The notes: generated from the letters alone by a model not told the origin. A DNA stretch of 64,000 bases from Flavobacterium beibuense F44-8 (GCF_000769915.1 NZ_JRLV01000016.1:1-64000); one strand, 5' to 3'. Positions 9,925 through 20,579 are shown, numbered from the stretch's first letter. Translations and numbers: made by a program.

Positions 9925-10647
9925 CTAATTTTTGGTGCACACAACCTGTTGTGTAAATTTCAGATTTATCGTTTTGTAATTCTCTATCAATGTATCCTTC
10001 ACCGCATTTTGAAAAAATGCTTTATAATTATTAAACTTCTTCTCTACATTTACCATCCTGCCAAAAAGTATCACATAACTATAATTGCGATTCATCATTT
10101 TTAGCGATCCGTTTGGTGTTACTTCTATCCCAATAATGTTCTTTCTTAAAAAGGCATCATCATAGATATATTTAACTAACGAATAAAGCTTACTTTTATC
10201 AACGACGTTAAGGGCTCCGTTTAACAACAAAACCCTGGCGGTTGAATTCTCAGATAACGGCATTTCAGCCCCTTTGTAATCAATGTAGTACGACTCTCCC
10301 CCTTCATAAACCCTTGCCACAGGAACTCTTTGCCTCACAACAGCCTTCAGCCTGCCGTCTACCGTAGCGAATACCTCTGCATCATCAATCATAGGATTGG
10401 ATTCGAGTCTTTTCTCCACGCTATTCAAATCTAATTTTTCTTTCGTTATGCTCGCAACACTGTTAAAATTTTGTATCAACAACTTATTAACTTTCTCCGG
10501 GGTAATAAACTCCTCAGTATCCGCAAATTCGACATCAGCAGCTACAAAATGCCTGCTTCCGTTCCTTTTTGAAGAGAAGGAATAAAGGAAAATAACCACT
10601 CCCACGATTACAAAAAGCCTTATATTATCCCAGTTAATTTTTTTCAT
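9925..10647 (-). CDS. ftsQ: Cell division protein FtsQ/DivIB
   Basis: Bitopic divisome protein linking early and late division proteins. It has 240 residues: a short cytoplasmic N-terminus, one membrane segment (about residues 10-25) and a periplasmic region that should contain the POTRA and beta domains. Identity rests on position (murC-ftsQ-ftsA) and topology more than on conserved residues, as is usual for this fast-evolving family. The start is ATG 10647 (MKKINW); a TTG at 10650 is the alternative. Its first 14 bases overlap the end of murC, suggesting translational coupling. Confidence 0.9.
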   Translation of the reverse strand: MKKINWDNIRLFVIVGVVIFLYSFSSKRNGSRHFVAADVEFADTEEFITPEKVNKLLIQNFNSVASITKEKLDLNSVEKRLESNPMIDDAEVFATVDGRLKAVVRQRVPVARVYEGGESYYIDYKGAEMPLSENSTARVLLLNGALNVVDKSKLYSLVKYIYDDAFLRKNIIGIEVTPNGSLKMMNRNYSYVILFGRMVNVEKKFNNYKAFFQNAVKDTLIENYKTINLKFTQQVVCTKN

Positions 10648-11986
10648 CAAGCACCTTTTTTATTTCCGGAACCATCTCACCAATATCACCTGCTCCAATG
10701 GTAATAACCACGTCGGCATCGGTAATTCTCAAAAACGGAATCACATCCTTTTTTGAAATCAGTTTTTTGTTTGGATTCTCTATTTTATCCAATAGCCATT
10801 TTGAAGTTACTCCTTCAATAGGCAGTTCCCTTGCCGGATAAATATCCAGCAGTACTATATTTTTAAAAGCCGAAAGGCTCTTAGCAAAACCATCAATAAA
10901 ATCTCGTGTACGGCTAAACAAGTGCGGCTGAAATATTGCCAGTACTTTTTTATCAGGATACAATTCTGTCACCGCCTGATGCACGGCATCAATCTCGGTT
11001 GGGTGGTGCGCATAGTCATCTATATATACCATATCCGGTTTTTTAACCTGATATGAAAAACGTCTTTTCACTCCCTTAAAACTTTCAAGCGCCGCTTTTA
11101 TATCGTTATCTACCACTCCGTAGGTTTTTGCCATAGCCAGCGCCATAAGTGCATTGGTTAGGTTGTGCCTTCCCGGTAAAGCAAATCGTATATCTGTAAT
11201 TTTTCCTGATGGTGTTTCGGCATCAAAAACATACCAGCCGTTTTTCACCCTTATATTTACCGCATTGTAATCACTACCATTCTCCACACCTACAGTTACT
11301 CCTTTAAGCGGAAGATCTTTAGTAACAAACAATTTGGTTTTATCTTCAACCTTATTGGCAAATTCAGTAAACGAAGCCTCTATAGCCGTACTGTCTCCAT
11401 AAATATCAAGATGATCGGCATCCATAGAAGTTACACAAGCCATATTAGGGTGTAGATGAAGAAACGAACGGTCAAACTCATCAGCTTCGGCAACTGTAAC
11501 GGTTTTACCTTCGCCAATTACATTAGAGTTATACCCTTCTACAATCCCACCTAAAAATGCAGTAACATCTACCTTGCTTTCATACAGCACATGCCCAAGT
11601 ATGCTCGATGTAGTAGTTTTACCATGTGTCCCCGCTACTGCAAAGCAGTAAGTACCTTTAGTAATTATACCCAACACCTCGGCTCTTTTCTTAACTACAA
11701 AACCGTTTTTAATAAAGTAGTTCCACTGGAAGTGCTCTTTAGGCACCGCCGGGGTAACCACAACCAGCGTATTGCTCTTGTTAAGAAACGGAAGATCTAT
11801 AAGTGCGATACTGTCATTAAAATGAACACGTATTCCGTTTTTCTTAAGCTCATCGGTAAGTTGTGTAGAAGTACGGTCGTACCCTGCCACATTTTTACCT
11901 ATAGATTTAAAATAGCGGGCAAGGGCACTCATGCCTATCCCTCCAATACCTATAAAATAAACGTTATGTATCTGGTTTAAATCCAT
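10634..11986 (-). CDS. murC: UDP-N-acetylmuramate-L-alanine ligase
   Basis: Cytoplasmic ATP-dependent ligase adding L-alanine to UDP-MurNAc, the first amino-acid step of the stem peptide. It has 450 residues, normal for MurC. The N-terminal UDP-binding domain has GIGGIGMSALA (residues 13-23), the central ATP site has GTHGKTTT (119-126), and DDYAHHPTEI, a MurC hallmark, lies in the C-terminal third. ATG start 13 bases after murG; its 3' end overlaps ftsQ. No ddl gene follows it, unlike in E. coli. Confidence 0.97.
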   Translation of the reverse strand: MDLNQIHNVYFIGIGGIGMSALARYFKSIGKNVAGYDRTSTQLTDELKKNGIRVHFNDSIALIDLPFLNKSNTLVVVTPAVPKEHFQWNYFIKNGFVVKKRAEVLGIITKGTYCFAVAGTHGKTTTSSILGHVLYESKVDVTAFLGGIVEGYNSNVIGEGKTVTVAEADEFDRSFLHLHPNMACVTSMDADHLDIYGDSTAIEASFTEFANKVEDKTKLFVTKDLPLKGVTVGVENGSDYNAVNIRVKNGWYVFDAETPSGKITDIRFALPGRHNLTNALMALAMAKTYGVVDNDIKAALESFKGVKRRFSYQVKKPDMVYIDDYAHHPTEIDAVHQAVTELYPDKKVLAIFQPHLFSRTRDFIDGFAKSLSAFKNIVLLDIYPARELPIEGVTSKWLLDKIENPNKKLISKKDVIPFLRITDADVVITIGAGDIGEMVPEIKKVLDEKN

Positions 11987-11999
11987 ATATGCTTAAGCG

Positions 12000-13091
12000 C
12001 TACTTAATCAGTTTTATAATTTCTTCTACTATATCTTTTGTGGCATTTACCTTAGCCAGTTTTTTTATGTTTTCACTCAGTTCCTGCTGTTGCTCATTGT
12101 TAGCAAGCAGTGCTGAGAATGTACTTTCAAATTCAGCATCAAGTTGTGATTCCTTTAAAAGCAGTGCCCCGCCTTTGCTCACAACAGCCTGGGCATTTTT
12201 GGTTTGGTGATCCTCTGCAACGTTTGGCGAAGGTATAAACACTACCGGTTTACCTACTATACACAGCTCTGACACTGATGATGCCCCCGAACGCGATATA
12301 ATCATATCGGCGGCGGCATATACCAAATCCATCCTGTCTATAAACGACATCACCTGAACCTGCTTACCGTCGTGATAGTGCCTGTATTCCTCAAAATACA
12401 GCCTGCCACACTGCCACAACACCTGCACTCCCTGCTCCAGTAGCCAACCCAGTTCTTTTGCGATTAGTTGGTTTATGCGCCTTGACCCTAAGCTTCCGCC
12501 TAAAATCAGGAGTGTTTTTTTATTTGGGTCAAGCTCAAAATGTTTTATGGCTTCCTCCCTTTTATCCTCTACATTAATCAAATCCTGTCTTACAGGGTTT
12601 CCTGTAAATACAATTTTTGAAGCCGGAAAAAACCTGTCAAGATTATCATAGGCAACACATATTACATTAGCCTTTTTAGAGAGCCACTTATTAGTAATAC
12701 CCGGATAGGAATTTTGCTCCTGTATCACTGTAGGCACCCCCATAGATTCTGCCGCCCTTAATAACGGACCACTCGCAAAACCTCCGGTTCCTATAGCCAC
12801 ATCAGGTTTAAACTCCCTGATTATTTTTCTTGACCTGAACAGGCTGTTTATAAGTTTTACAGGAAACAGAGCATTATCAAACGTAAGCCTCCTTTGAATT
12901 CCTGCTATCCACAAGCCTTTTATTTTATATCCTGCCTGCGGTACTTTTTGCATCTCCATTTTGTCCTGCGCACCAACAAAAAGTATTTCACAATCAGGGA
13001 AACGTGTTTTTAACTCGTTTGCAATGGCAATGGCAGGATAGATATGTCCTCCTGTGCCTCCTCCGCTCAATATGAATCGTTTTGCTGCCAT
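12000..13091 (-). CDS. murG: Undecaprenyl-PP-MurNAc-pentapeptide GlcNAc transferase
   Basis: Peripheral GT-B glycosyltransferase converting lipid I to lipid II. It has 363 residues. The glycine loop [11 protein letters not shown] (residues 10-20) binds the lipid-linked acceptor. The C-terminal half holds a second glycine-rich loop ([10 protein letters not shown]) and the UDP-GlcNAc site around [10 protein letters not shown] and [14 protein letters not shown] start, 34 bases after ftsW. Confidence 0.97.
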   Translation of the reverse strand: MAAKRFILSGGGTGGHIYPAIAIANELKTRFPDCEILFVGAQDKMEMQKVPQAGYKIKGLWIAGIQRRLTFDNALFPVKLINSLFRSRKIIREFKPDVAIGTGGFASGPLLRAAESMGVPTVIQEQNSYPGITNKWLSKKANVICVAYDNLDRFFPASKIVFTGNPVRQDLINVEDKREEAIKHFELDPNKKTLLILGGSLGSRRINQLIAKELGWLLEQGVQVLWQCGRLYFEEYRHYHDGKQVQVMSFIDRMDLVYAAADMIISRSGASSVSELCIVGKPVVFIPSPNVAEDHQTKNAQAVVSKGGALLLKESQLDAEFESTFSALLANNEQQQELSENIKKLAKVNATKDIVEEIIKLIK

Positions 13092-13125
13092 TGTTACTTA
13101 TATTATTCTTTACTTCGTTTATATA

Positions 13126-14430
13126 TCAGGGTTTCCCCATTACCGCATGCATCGGATTTTTTGTTCCGTCCTCTATTGAGTATGCTGCCGATGTTTCTGC
13201 ATCTTCCGCACCTTCTGCTTCCTCTTCCAGGTGTTTATCTATCATTCGTTGCAAGGCTGCTTCACGCTCTTCCTTCTCCAGTCTTTCCTGTTCTACCTCC
13301 TCATCCTTTTTGGTTACGCTTAGTATAATACCCACCGCAACACAGGTCATCCAGATGGAACTACCACCACTACTAATAAGCGGAAGTGTTTGCCCCGTTA
13401 CAGGCAGTAGCTCTACCGCTACCCCCATATTGATAAGTGCCTGAAATATTATGGGGAATCCAAGCCCCACAATGAGCAACTTACCAAACAGTGTTTTTGC
13501 CTTGTGTGCCGAGACCAAAAATCTAAAGAACAACATAAGGTACAGGAACAGCACCCCAATTCCGCCTAACAATCCGTACTCTTCCACAATGATTGCGAAA
13601 ATGAAATCGGAAGACGACTGTGGCAAAAAGTTTTTCTGTACACTTTTCCCCGGCCCAAGTCCGTAAACCTTACCCGTTGCTATAGCAATTTTTGCTTTCT
13701 CAATCTGGTAATCATCTTCACTTGGCTCATCTGAGGTAAACCTCTCAATCCTCGATATCCAGGTATCTACCCTGTTAGGCATAGCCTTAGGGAACGCCTT
13801 AGCAAACGTCACAAAAAACAGTAACATAAATACTCCCATACCTATTACCGTACCCAGGTATTTTAACGGATACTTACCCACAAATACCAGCATGCAAATC
13901 ATACTGAATATTAATGCGGTGGTAGAGAAGTTTGCCGGAAGGATTAGCGCCAGCACTATAAATACCGGAATCCACAACTCAATGAACGACGATTTGAAGG
14001 TTATTTCTTTCCCTTCAATCTTAGCAAGGTACCTCGCCACATACACCATTAGCACTATTGAGGCTAAGGCCGATGTTTGAAAGGTTACCCCAACAAACGG
14101 TACTTTTATCCAGCGGCTAGCGTTAGCCCCGTCTATAACCGTACCCTGAAAAAAGGTATATACCAGCAACAGCGCCACTATAGGCAACAGTATTTTGGAC
14201 AACCCCTTATAGTAATGATAAGGCACTTTGTGTACAAAATAAATAAGGGTAAAACCTATAAAAATATGTACCAAGTGCTTAACCAGATAACCTATGGTAG
14301 AACCCTTACCGATTACATATACAAGGTTTGCACTTGCACTGAAAACCGGCATGAACGATATAAGAGCCAGTAGTACTACAAACGACCAGATCCCTTTATC
14401 TCCCTTTAGGCTATTGATTAATTGTTTCAT
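13126..14430 (-). CDS. ftsW: FtsW, septal peptidoglycan glycosyltransferase
   Basis: SEDS-family polytopic membrane protein that polymerises glycan strands at the septum with its partner FtsI. It has 434 residues with about ten hydrophobic segments. Family motifs include LGPGKSVQKNFLPQSSSDFIF and the late ISSGGSS segment. It ends in a ~60-residue charged, mostly acidic cytoplasmic tail. FtsW is preferred over RodA because of its place between murD and murG. Its ATG lies 91 bases after murD; that gap holds the dispersed-type repeat at 14444-14510. Confidence 0.95.
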   Translation of the reverse strand: MKQLINSLKGDKGIWSFVVLLALISFMPVFSASANLVYVIGKGSTIGYLVKHLVHIFIGFTLIYFVHKVPYHYYKGLSKILLPIVALLLVYTFFQGTVIDGANASRWIKVPFVGVTFQTSALASIVLMVYVARYLAKIEGKEITFKSSFIELWIPVFIVLALILPANFSTTALIFSMICMLVFVGKYPLKYLGTVIGMGVFMLLFFVTFAKAFPKAMPNRVDTWISRIERFTSDEPSEDDYQIEKAKIAIATGKVYGLGPGKSVQKNFLPQSSSDFIFAIIVEEYGLLGGIGVLFLYLMLFFRFLVSAHKAKTLFGKLLIVGLGFPIIFQALINMGVAVELLPVTGQTLPLISSGGSSIWMTCVAVGIILSVTKKDEEVEQERLEKEEREAALQRMIDKHLEEEAEGAEDAETSAAYSIEDGTKNPMHAVMGKP

Positions 14431-14443
14431 CTTTACTCATTTT

Positions 14444-14510
14444 TGTCATCCCAACGAAGGAAGGACCTTTACAGATTCTTCAGCTTCATTACATTCCGCT
14501 CAGAATGACA
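14444..14510. repeat. Dispersed-type intergenic repeat between murD and ftsW
   Basis: A 67-base block bounded by TGTCAT (14444-14449) and ATGACA (14505-14510), with inner text such as CATTCCGCTCAGAATGAC and CAACGAAGG. From memory, this resembles short dispersed intergenic repeats common in Bacteroidota. It fills the only wide gap of an otherwise tightly packed cluster. I find no second copy in this window, so its repeat status is inferred from sequence type. Confidence 0.6.
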
Positions 14511-14521
14511 CCGGTTACTTT

Positions 14522-15853
14522 CTATAAATTTTGCACGGCTGCCTTAAACTGCTTTCCGCGCTCTTCATAATTTTCAAAAAGGTCAAAGCTTGCACATGCC
14601 GGAGACAGTAAAACCGTATCTCCTTTTTCAGCAAGACTTTGTGCTATTCTTACCGCCTCAGTCATATTTGTGGTTTCAACCATCACGTCTACCACATTAC
14701 TAAAGGCATTCATTATTTTATGATTATCTACACCAAGGCATATAATAGCCTTAACTTTCTCTCTTACAAGCGACATCAACTCATCGTAGTCGTTACCCTT
14801 ATCCACACCGCCTACAATCCATACCGTAGGAGTAGTCATACTATCAAGCGCAAAAAACGTAGCGTTTGTATTAGTTGCCTTAGAGTCGTTTATATACTGA
14901 ACGTTTTGTATTTTCAATACTTTCTCCAAACGGTGTTCAACCCCCTGAAAGTTTGAAAGACTCTCCCTAATGGTGTCTTTCCTTATGCGCATAAGTTGCG
15001 CTACTGCCGTTGCTGCCATAGCATTTTTTACGTTGTGCTTTCCTTCTAGTGATAATTCATTAATCGGCATAGTAAATTCTTCTTTATTGATGGTTGAAAT
15101 AATCGTATTGTCTTTTACATAAATCCCTTCTTTTACTTTTCCCGACAGCGAAAAAGGGATGGTTTTCGCTTTGGTTTTATTCTTTTTGAGCCATTTGTTA
15201 ATCTCTTCGTCATCGGCATCATAAATCAGGTAATCATCTTTTGTCTGATTCATGGTGATCCTGAACTTCGCTTCTATATACAGCTCATAATTGTATTCGT
15301 ACCTGTCCAAATGATCCGGACTTAAATTTGTTATCACTGCTATGTTAGGACTATAAGTCTCTATACCGTCCAGCTGAAAACTACTTAACTCCAGCACATA
15401 ACCCTCATGCTTGTTCTCGGCTACCTGCCATGCAAAACTTTTTCCTATGTTACCTGCAAGCCCCATGTTTAAACCTCCCTGCTTTATCAGGTAATGCGTT
15501 AGCATGGTAGTGGTAGTTTTCCCATTACTCCCTGTTATACCTATAGTTTTATAATCCATAAACCTATAGGCAAACTCAATTTCAGATATCACAGGGATAC
15601 CTTTCTTTTTAAGCAACTTTACAATGGGCGACTTATCCGGGATACCGGGGCTTTTCATTACCACATCGGCATTAAGGATTAGCTCCTCAGTATGCTGCTC
15701 CTCTTCCCATTCCAGTTTATTAAGTGCAAGAACTTCTTTATAATTGTTTTTTATTTTCCCGAAATCAGATACAAACACGTCATATCCTTTTTTCTTTCCT
15801 AAGATTGCGGTTCCTACTCCGCTTTCTCCACCGCCTAAAACTACTAACCTCAT
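14522..15853 (-). CDS. murD: UDP-MurNAc-L-alanine-D-glutamate ligase
   Basis: Cytoplasmic Mur ligase adding D-glutamate to UDP-MurNAc-L-Ala. It has 443 residues. The N-terminal Rossmann-type domain starts with VVLGGGESGVG; the ATP loop GSNGKTTTT is at residues 108-116; NLSPDHLDRY and the C-terminal SPACASFDLFENYEERG are MurD signatures. ATG start, one base after the mraY stop codon, so coupled translation is likely. Confidence 0.97.
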   Translation of the reverse strand: MRLVVLGGGESGVGTAILGKKKGYDVFVSDFGKIKNNYKEVLALNKLEWEEEQHTEELILNADVVMKSPGIPDKSPIVKLLKKKGIPVISEIEFAYRFMDYKTIGITGSNGKTTTTMLTHYLIKQGGLNMGLAGNIGKSFAWQVAENKHEGYVLELSSFQLDGIETYSPNIAVITNLSPDHLDRYEYNYELYIEAKFRITMNQTKDDYLIYDADDEEINKWLKKNKTKAKTIPFSLSGKVKEGIYVKDNTIISTINKEEFTMPINELSLEGKHNVKNAMAATAVAQLMRIRKDTIRESLSNFQGVEHRLEKVLKIQNVQYINDSKATNTNATFFALDSMTTPTVWIVGGVDKGNDYDELMSLVREKVKAIICLGVDNHKIMNAFSNVVDVMVETTNMTEAVRIAQSLAEKGDTVLLSPACASFDLFENYEERGKQFKAAVQNL

Positions 15854-15854
15854 A

Positions 15855-17081
15855 CTACCTTAGTTTTAATGAAACCAGTGAGAAAATGGCTAACAGTATT
15901 CCCACAATCCAGAAACGGGCAACAATCTTACTTTCATGGTATCCCTTTTTCTGGTAATGATGGTGCAGTGGCGACATCAGGAATATCCGTCGGCCTTCAC
16001 CGTATTTCTTTTTCGTATACTTAAAGTATCCTACCTGTAGCACTACCGAAAGGTTTTCTGCAAGGAAGATTCCGCATAAAATCGGTATCAGTAATTCCTT
16101 TCTTACCGCAATAGCCATAACCGCTATTATACCTCCTATGGTAAGACTACCCGTATCTCCCATAAATACCGATGCCGGATAAGTATTATACCAAAGGAAA
16201 CCTATAAGCGACCCCACAAATGCCGAGATAAACACCGTCATCTCCCCCGAGTTGGGTATATACATTATATTGAGGTAATTTGAGAAAATGATATTACCCG
16301 AAACGAATGCAAATATCCCGAGGGTGAGCACTGCTATGGCCGAAGTTCCTGCCGCAAGCCCGTCAATACCATCGGTAAGGTTAGCTCCGTTAGATACCGC
16401 TGTAACAATAAATATTACCATTGGTATAAATATTAACCACGCATAATTTTTATAGTTATCGCCTGTCCAGGCTAACAGCTCAGCATAATCAAATTCATTA
16501 TTTTTAAAGAACGGGATAGTAGTTGCTGTAGACTTCTCTTCCTGTGGTTTTACGTTTGACTCTACCTGCTCAGTACTGTAAATATTACCTTTAGAAGTAT
16601 CTGTTCTTACCGTAACTCCGGGATGGAAATACAGTATGTATCCCACTATAAGACCAAGACCAACCTGACCTACTACCTTAAATCTACCTTTAAGACCTTC
16701 TTTATCTTTTTTGAATATCTTGATATAGTCATCAATAAACCCGATGGTTCCCATCCAGAGTGTAGTGACTATAAGCAGCATTACATAAATATTATCCAGC
16801 TTTGCCAAAAGGATTACCGGAATAAGGGTTGCCATAATAATTATTAATCCACCCATGGTAGGTGTACCCGCTTTTTGAGCCTGTCCTTCAAGTCCAAGCT
16901 CCCTTACGGTCTCACCTATTTGCTGTCTTCTTAAAAAGTTGATAATCTTTTTACCGAAAACAGTTGATATAAGCAATGAAAGGATTACCGCCATACCCGA
17001 ACGGAAGGTAATGTACTGAAACACCCCTGCCCCCGGAACGTCAAAATGTTTGTCTAAATAATCAAATAAATAATACAGCAT
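15855..17081 (-). CDS. mraY: Phospho-MurNAc-pentapeptide transferase
   Basis: Polytopic membrane enzyme transferring phospho-MurNAc-pentapeptide to undecaprenyl phosphate to form lipid I. It has 408 residues, about 50 more than E. coli MraY. The extra length is a hydrophilic insertion at about residues 155-205 between membrane segments. Catalytic signatures are present: [19 protein letters not shown] near residue 232, FMGDTGSL, and [14 protein letters not shown] start, 9 bases after murE. Confidence 0.97.
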   Translation of the reverse strand: MLYYLFDYLDKHFDVPGAGVFQYITFRSGMAVILSLLISTVFGKKIINFLRRQQIGETVRELGLEGQAQKAGTPTMGGLIIIMATLIPVILLAKLDNIYVMLLIVTTLWMGTIGFIDDYIKIFKKDKEGLKGRFKVVGQVGLGLIVGYILYFHPGVTVRTDTSKGNIYSTEQVESNVKPQEEKSTATTIPFFKNNEFDYAELLAWTGDNYKNYAWLIFIPMVIFIVTAVSNGANLTDGIDGLAAGTSAIAVLTLGIFAFVSGNIIFSNYLNIMYIPNSGEMTVFISAFVGSLIGFLWYNTYPASVFMGDTGSLTIGGIIAVMAIAVRKELLIPILCGIFLAENLSVVLQVGYFKYTKKKYGEGRRIFLMSPLHHHYQKKGYHESKIVARFWIVGILLAIFSLVSLKLR

Positions 17082-17090
17082 AAAGAGCGC

Positions 17091-18557
17091 TTATTTGTTT
17101 AGTTCTTTTAAAATTTCCTTTACTATTTGCATATCATCAAAATCATGGCGAACACCTTTTATCTCCTGATAGGTTTCATGTCCTTTGCCCGCTATGAGTA
17201 TAATGTCGTTCGGTTTAGCCAGTTGGCATGCTATTTTTATAGCCTGCTTTCTCTCAACCACCGAAAGTGTCTTTTTGTAATTTTGAGGCTCTACGCCTTT
17301 TTCCATATCCTCTATAATATCTACAGGATCTTCGCTTCGCGGATTGTCCGATGTGAAAATAGCAACATCACTTTTTGATGAAGCTATATGTGCCATTACC
17401 GGACGTTTAGTTTTGTCTCTGTCCCCGCCACAGCCTACAATAGTTATAAGCTGTTCGTTCCTTGTTCGTATATCCTCTATCGTCTTTAAAACATTGTCAA
17501 GCGCATCGGGTGTGTGAGCGTAGTCAACAATTGCCGTGATTTGTGAAGGCCCCGAAACGATAAACTGAAAACGTCCTGAAACACTTTCCAGCTCACTCAT
17601 TAGTCGAAGTACCTCCATATCTTCCAGCCCTAAATTGATAGCTGCTGCATATATAGCCAGTAGGTTGTACGCATTAAAAGCCCCTATAAGCTTAACCCAA
17701 ACTTCCTGATCGTTTATTTTTAATAACAGTCCCGAAAACTGGCTTTCCAGTATCTGAGCCCTGTAATCGGCATAGGTTTTTAGCGCATAGGTTAGCTTTT
17801 TGGCTACCGTATTCTGCAACATTACCAGTCCGTTCTTATCATCAATATTGGTAAGGGCAAACGCCGATTTTGGCAACTTGTCAAAAAACGATTTTTTCAC
17901 ATCCCTGTACTCACTGAATGACTTATGGTAATCCAGGTGATCATGACTAAGGTTGGTAAAAATCCCCCCTGCAAAATGCAGTCCCTCAGTCCTTTTTTGG
18001 TGAATACCGTGCGAACTCACCTCCATAAAGCAGTACTCCACTCCGTCCTGTTGCATTTCGCTCAGGTAGCGATTAATGGTTAGTGAATCTGGCGTTGTAT
18101 GTGTTGCTTTGTATTCCTTATCGCCTACCAGTATTTTTACTGTAGAAAGTAATCCTACTTTATAGCCTGCCTTTTTAAACAACTGGTATAGCAATGTTGC
18201 TATAGTAGTTTTACCGTTTGTACCGGTTATACCAACCAGTTTAAGATTATTAGAAGGATTACCATAAAAGTTAGCTGCCATAAAAGCCAGTGCCTTATGG
18301 CTGTTTTTGACCAGTACATAGGTAACATTTTCGCTAAGTTCATCCGGAAACTCCTCACAAACTATAGCTTTTGCACCCAGGCTTATAGCTTTATTTATAT
18401 AATCATGCCCATTAGAAACCGTACCGTTTATGGCAACAAAAACATCTCCCTTACCTATTTGGCGGGAGTCAAACTCAACTTTATTCACAGTAATATCGGT
18501 TGAACCTTTTACTGCTTCAAGAGAGGCTTTGTATAATATGTCTTTTAATACCTTCAC
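17091..18557 (-). CDS. murE: UDP-MurNAc-tripeptide synthetase (meso-DAP adding)
   Basis: Cytoplasmic Mur ligase adding the third stem-peptide residue. It has 488 residues. The ATP loop is GTNGKTT (residues 112-118). The substrate motif is DNPR (404-407), which in this family marks meso-diaminopimelate, not L-lysine, specificity. The start is GTG at 18557; its GTGA overlaps the ftsI stop codon by four bases, a classic coupling arrangement. murF does not follow it; mraY does. Confidence 0.96.
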   Translation of the reverse strand: MKVLKDILYKASLEAVKGSTDITVNKVEFDSRQIGKGDVFVAINGTVSNGHDYINKAISLGAKAIVCEEFPDELSENVTYVLVKNSHKALAFMAANFYGNPSNNLKLVGITGTNGKTTIATLLYQLFKKAGYKVGLLSTVKILVGDKEYKATHTTPDSLTINRYLSEMQQDGVEYCFMEVSSHGIHQKRTEGLHFAGGIFTNLSHDHLDYHKSFSEYRDVKKSFFDKLPKSAFALTNIDDKNGLVMLQNTVAKKLTYALKTYADYRAQILESQFSGLLLKINDQEVWVKLIGAFNAYNLLAIYAAAINLGLEDMEVLRLMSELESVSGRFQFIVSGPSQITAIVDYAHTPDALDNVLKTIEDIRTRNEQLITIVGCGGDRDKTKRPVMAHIASSKSDVAIFTSDNPRSEDPVDIIEDMEKGVEPQNYKKTLSVVERKQAIKIACQLAKPNDIILIAGKGHETYQEIKGVRHDFDDMQIVKEILKELNK

Positions 18558-20563
18558 GATGATAATTCTAATGTTATAATTTGGTGCCTTTCATAAGGCT
18601 GCCCGGCAGCCACCGATTGTTTTTTTACCTTACCCATACCTTTTACCTCTACTTTGAGCCCCATGTTCCCTAAAAGAGCTACAGCATCCATTCCGCTCAT
18701 ACCAACAAGGTTAGGTATAGTATTGTATTTTTTTTGAGACTTGGTATAGTACGACTCATATTTTTTATCCTGTTGCTCTACTTCCCTGTCAAGGTTATCT
18801 ACCTGATTAGTAGAAGGCACATCTGTAAATATCTTTTGGGCTATCCTTTTAAATACAGGCCCCGATACATCGGCACCATAATACCCTTTGTAAATACTAG
18901 GCTTATGTATAACCACTATACAGGAATACTTAGGGTTATCTGCCGGAAAATAACCTGCAAAAGACGACGAGTAATACATACCGTTATCCTTACCTTTTCC
19001 GCGACCGTAATTCACCTGAGCCGTGCCTGTTTTACCTGCCATCGAGAAATCTTCTGAATACAGTTTAGATCCCGTACCTTTTTTCACTACGTTTTCCAGT
19101 ACAGCCTTTACCTTATCAATAGTTTCCTGAGAACATATTTTTGGGTTTAAAACCTCTTTATCAAACTTCTTTATCGTTTTGTTCCACTCTTTTATCTCCT
19201 GAACAAAAAGCGGTTTAACCATCTCCCCGTCGTTTGCCACAGCATTATACAGTGCCAGTGTTTGCAGCGGAGTCATACTCACACCATAACCAAAAGCCAT
19301 CCATGGTAGTGATATACCAGACCACGACTTGTCTCCCGGTTGCGGGATTCTTGGTCTTCCTTCCCCTTTAATGGAAACTCCAAGCCTGTTGTTTAACCCG
19401 AAAGCATTAATGTGATCTACAAACTGCTTAGGGTTATCTTTATAATTATCATATACCGCCTGTACAAGTACAGTATTTGAAGAGAGTTCAAAACCTCTTG
19501 CCAGCGATATTTTACCGTAACCGCCCTTACGCGAGTCACGTACTTTTCTTTTATAATAGGTCACTATACCATCATGGGTATCATACACTTCACTGGTGTC
19601 TACTTTTTTATCTTCAAGCAAAGTAATAAGCGATGCTAACTTAAATGTAGACCCAGGCTCCTGCGACTCTCCTACAGCATAATTAATTGTCTCGTAGTAC
19701 GAACCATCATTAGCCCTACCTAAATTAGAAATAGCCCTTACATAACCGGTTTTGGTCTCCATAACCACCACACAACCATGATCGGCCTCATAATATTCCA
19801 ACTGCTTTAATAAAGCATGGTGAGCAATATCCTGTATATATACATCTATAGTCGAAACAATATCACAACCGTCAATAGGCTCTATCTGATTGTTATCCCC
19901 TATTGGTTTCCATTGGTTTTTAGCAATCTTCTGCATCATCTGCTTACCATCTTTACCATCAAGGTATTCGGCAAAAGCACCTTCAATCCCCACTTCGCGT
20001 TCGTTCCCGCTACTATCCAGCCTATCGTAACCTATGGTTCTTTTTGCAATTTTACCTATAGGATGTTCCCTAACGGTACGTTGCTCTGTAATCATCCCAC
20101 CCTTGTACGCCCCAAGATTAAACAGCGGAAAGCTTTTCACCCTCATATACTGAGTATAGCTTAACCCTCTCGCAATAAACAGGTACCTGTTATGGTTATT
20201 ACGTGCCCTTTTTAGCGTATTGTAATAATAGCCGGATGGCTTGCCAAACATTACCGAAAGTGAATCTGACAACGGTTTTAAATACTGCTTAAAGTTTTCA
20301 CTTTTAGAAGCCATTGCATCAAACCTTATATCATAATTAGGTATTGATGTTGCCAGCAAACTTCCGTCAGACGAGTACACATTCCCCCTGTTAGCCGGTA
20401 TGGTTATTTCCCTAACCGTACGTTTTTGCGCCAGTTCACGGTAATATTCACCTTCAACCCATTGAATATTGGTGAGCTTTACAGCTACAAGAACAGCCAT
20501 CACAAAAACTGTGAAGGCTACCAGGTATATTCTGTAAGAGATATGTTTATCTTCAGCTCCCAT
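18554..20563 (-). CDS. ftsI: FtsI/PBP3-type peptidoglycan D,D-transpeptidase
   Basis: Monofunctional class B penicillin-binding protein cross-linking septal peptidoglycan in the periplasm. It has 669 residues: one N-terminal membrane anchor (about 11-31), a pedestal domain, then the transpeptidase domain with nucleophile motif STFK (S305), SSN (361-363) and KTG (511-513). A PASTA domain occupies about residues 610-669, absent from E. coli FtsI but found in other phyla. ATG start 16 bases after ftsL; overlaps murE. Confidence 0.96.
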   Translation of the reverse strand: MGAEDKHISYRIYLVAFTVFVMAVLVAVKLTNIQWVEGEYYRELAQKRTVREITIPANRGNVYSSDGSLLATSIPNYDIRFDAMASKSENFKQYLKPLSDSLSVMFGKPSGYYYNTLKRARNNHNRYLFIARGLSYTQYMRVKSFPLFNLGAYKGGMITEQRTVREHPIGKIAKRTIGYDRLDSSGNEREVGIEGAFAEYLDGKDGKQMMQKIAKNQWKPIGDNNQIEPIDGCDIVSTIDVYIQDIAHHALLKQLEYYEADHGCVVVMETKTGYVRAISNLGRANDGSYYETINYAVGESQEPGSTFKLASLITLLEDKKVDTSEVYDTHDGIVTYYKRKVRDSRKGGYGKISLARGFELSSNTVLVQAVYDNYKDNPKQFVDHINAFGLNNRLGVSIKGEGRPRIPQPGDKSWSGISLPWMAFGYGVSMTPLQTLALYNAVANDGEMVKPLFVQEIKEWNKTIKKFDKEVLNPKICSQETIDKVKAVLENVVKKGTGSKLYSEDFSMAGKTGTAQVNYGRGKGKDNGMYYSSSFAGYFPADNPKYSCIVVIHKPSIYKGYYGADVSGPVFKRIAQKIFTDVPSTNQVDNLDREVEQQDKKYESYYTKSQKKYNTIPNLVGMSGMDAVALLGNMGLKVEVKGMGKVKKQSVAAGQPYERHQIITLELSS

Positions 20564-20579
20564 ATCTTCAATTTATTTT

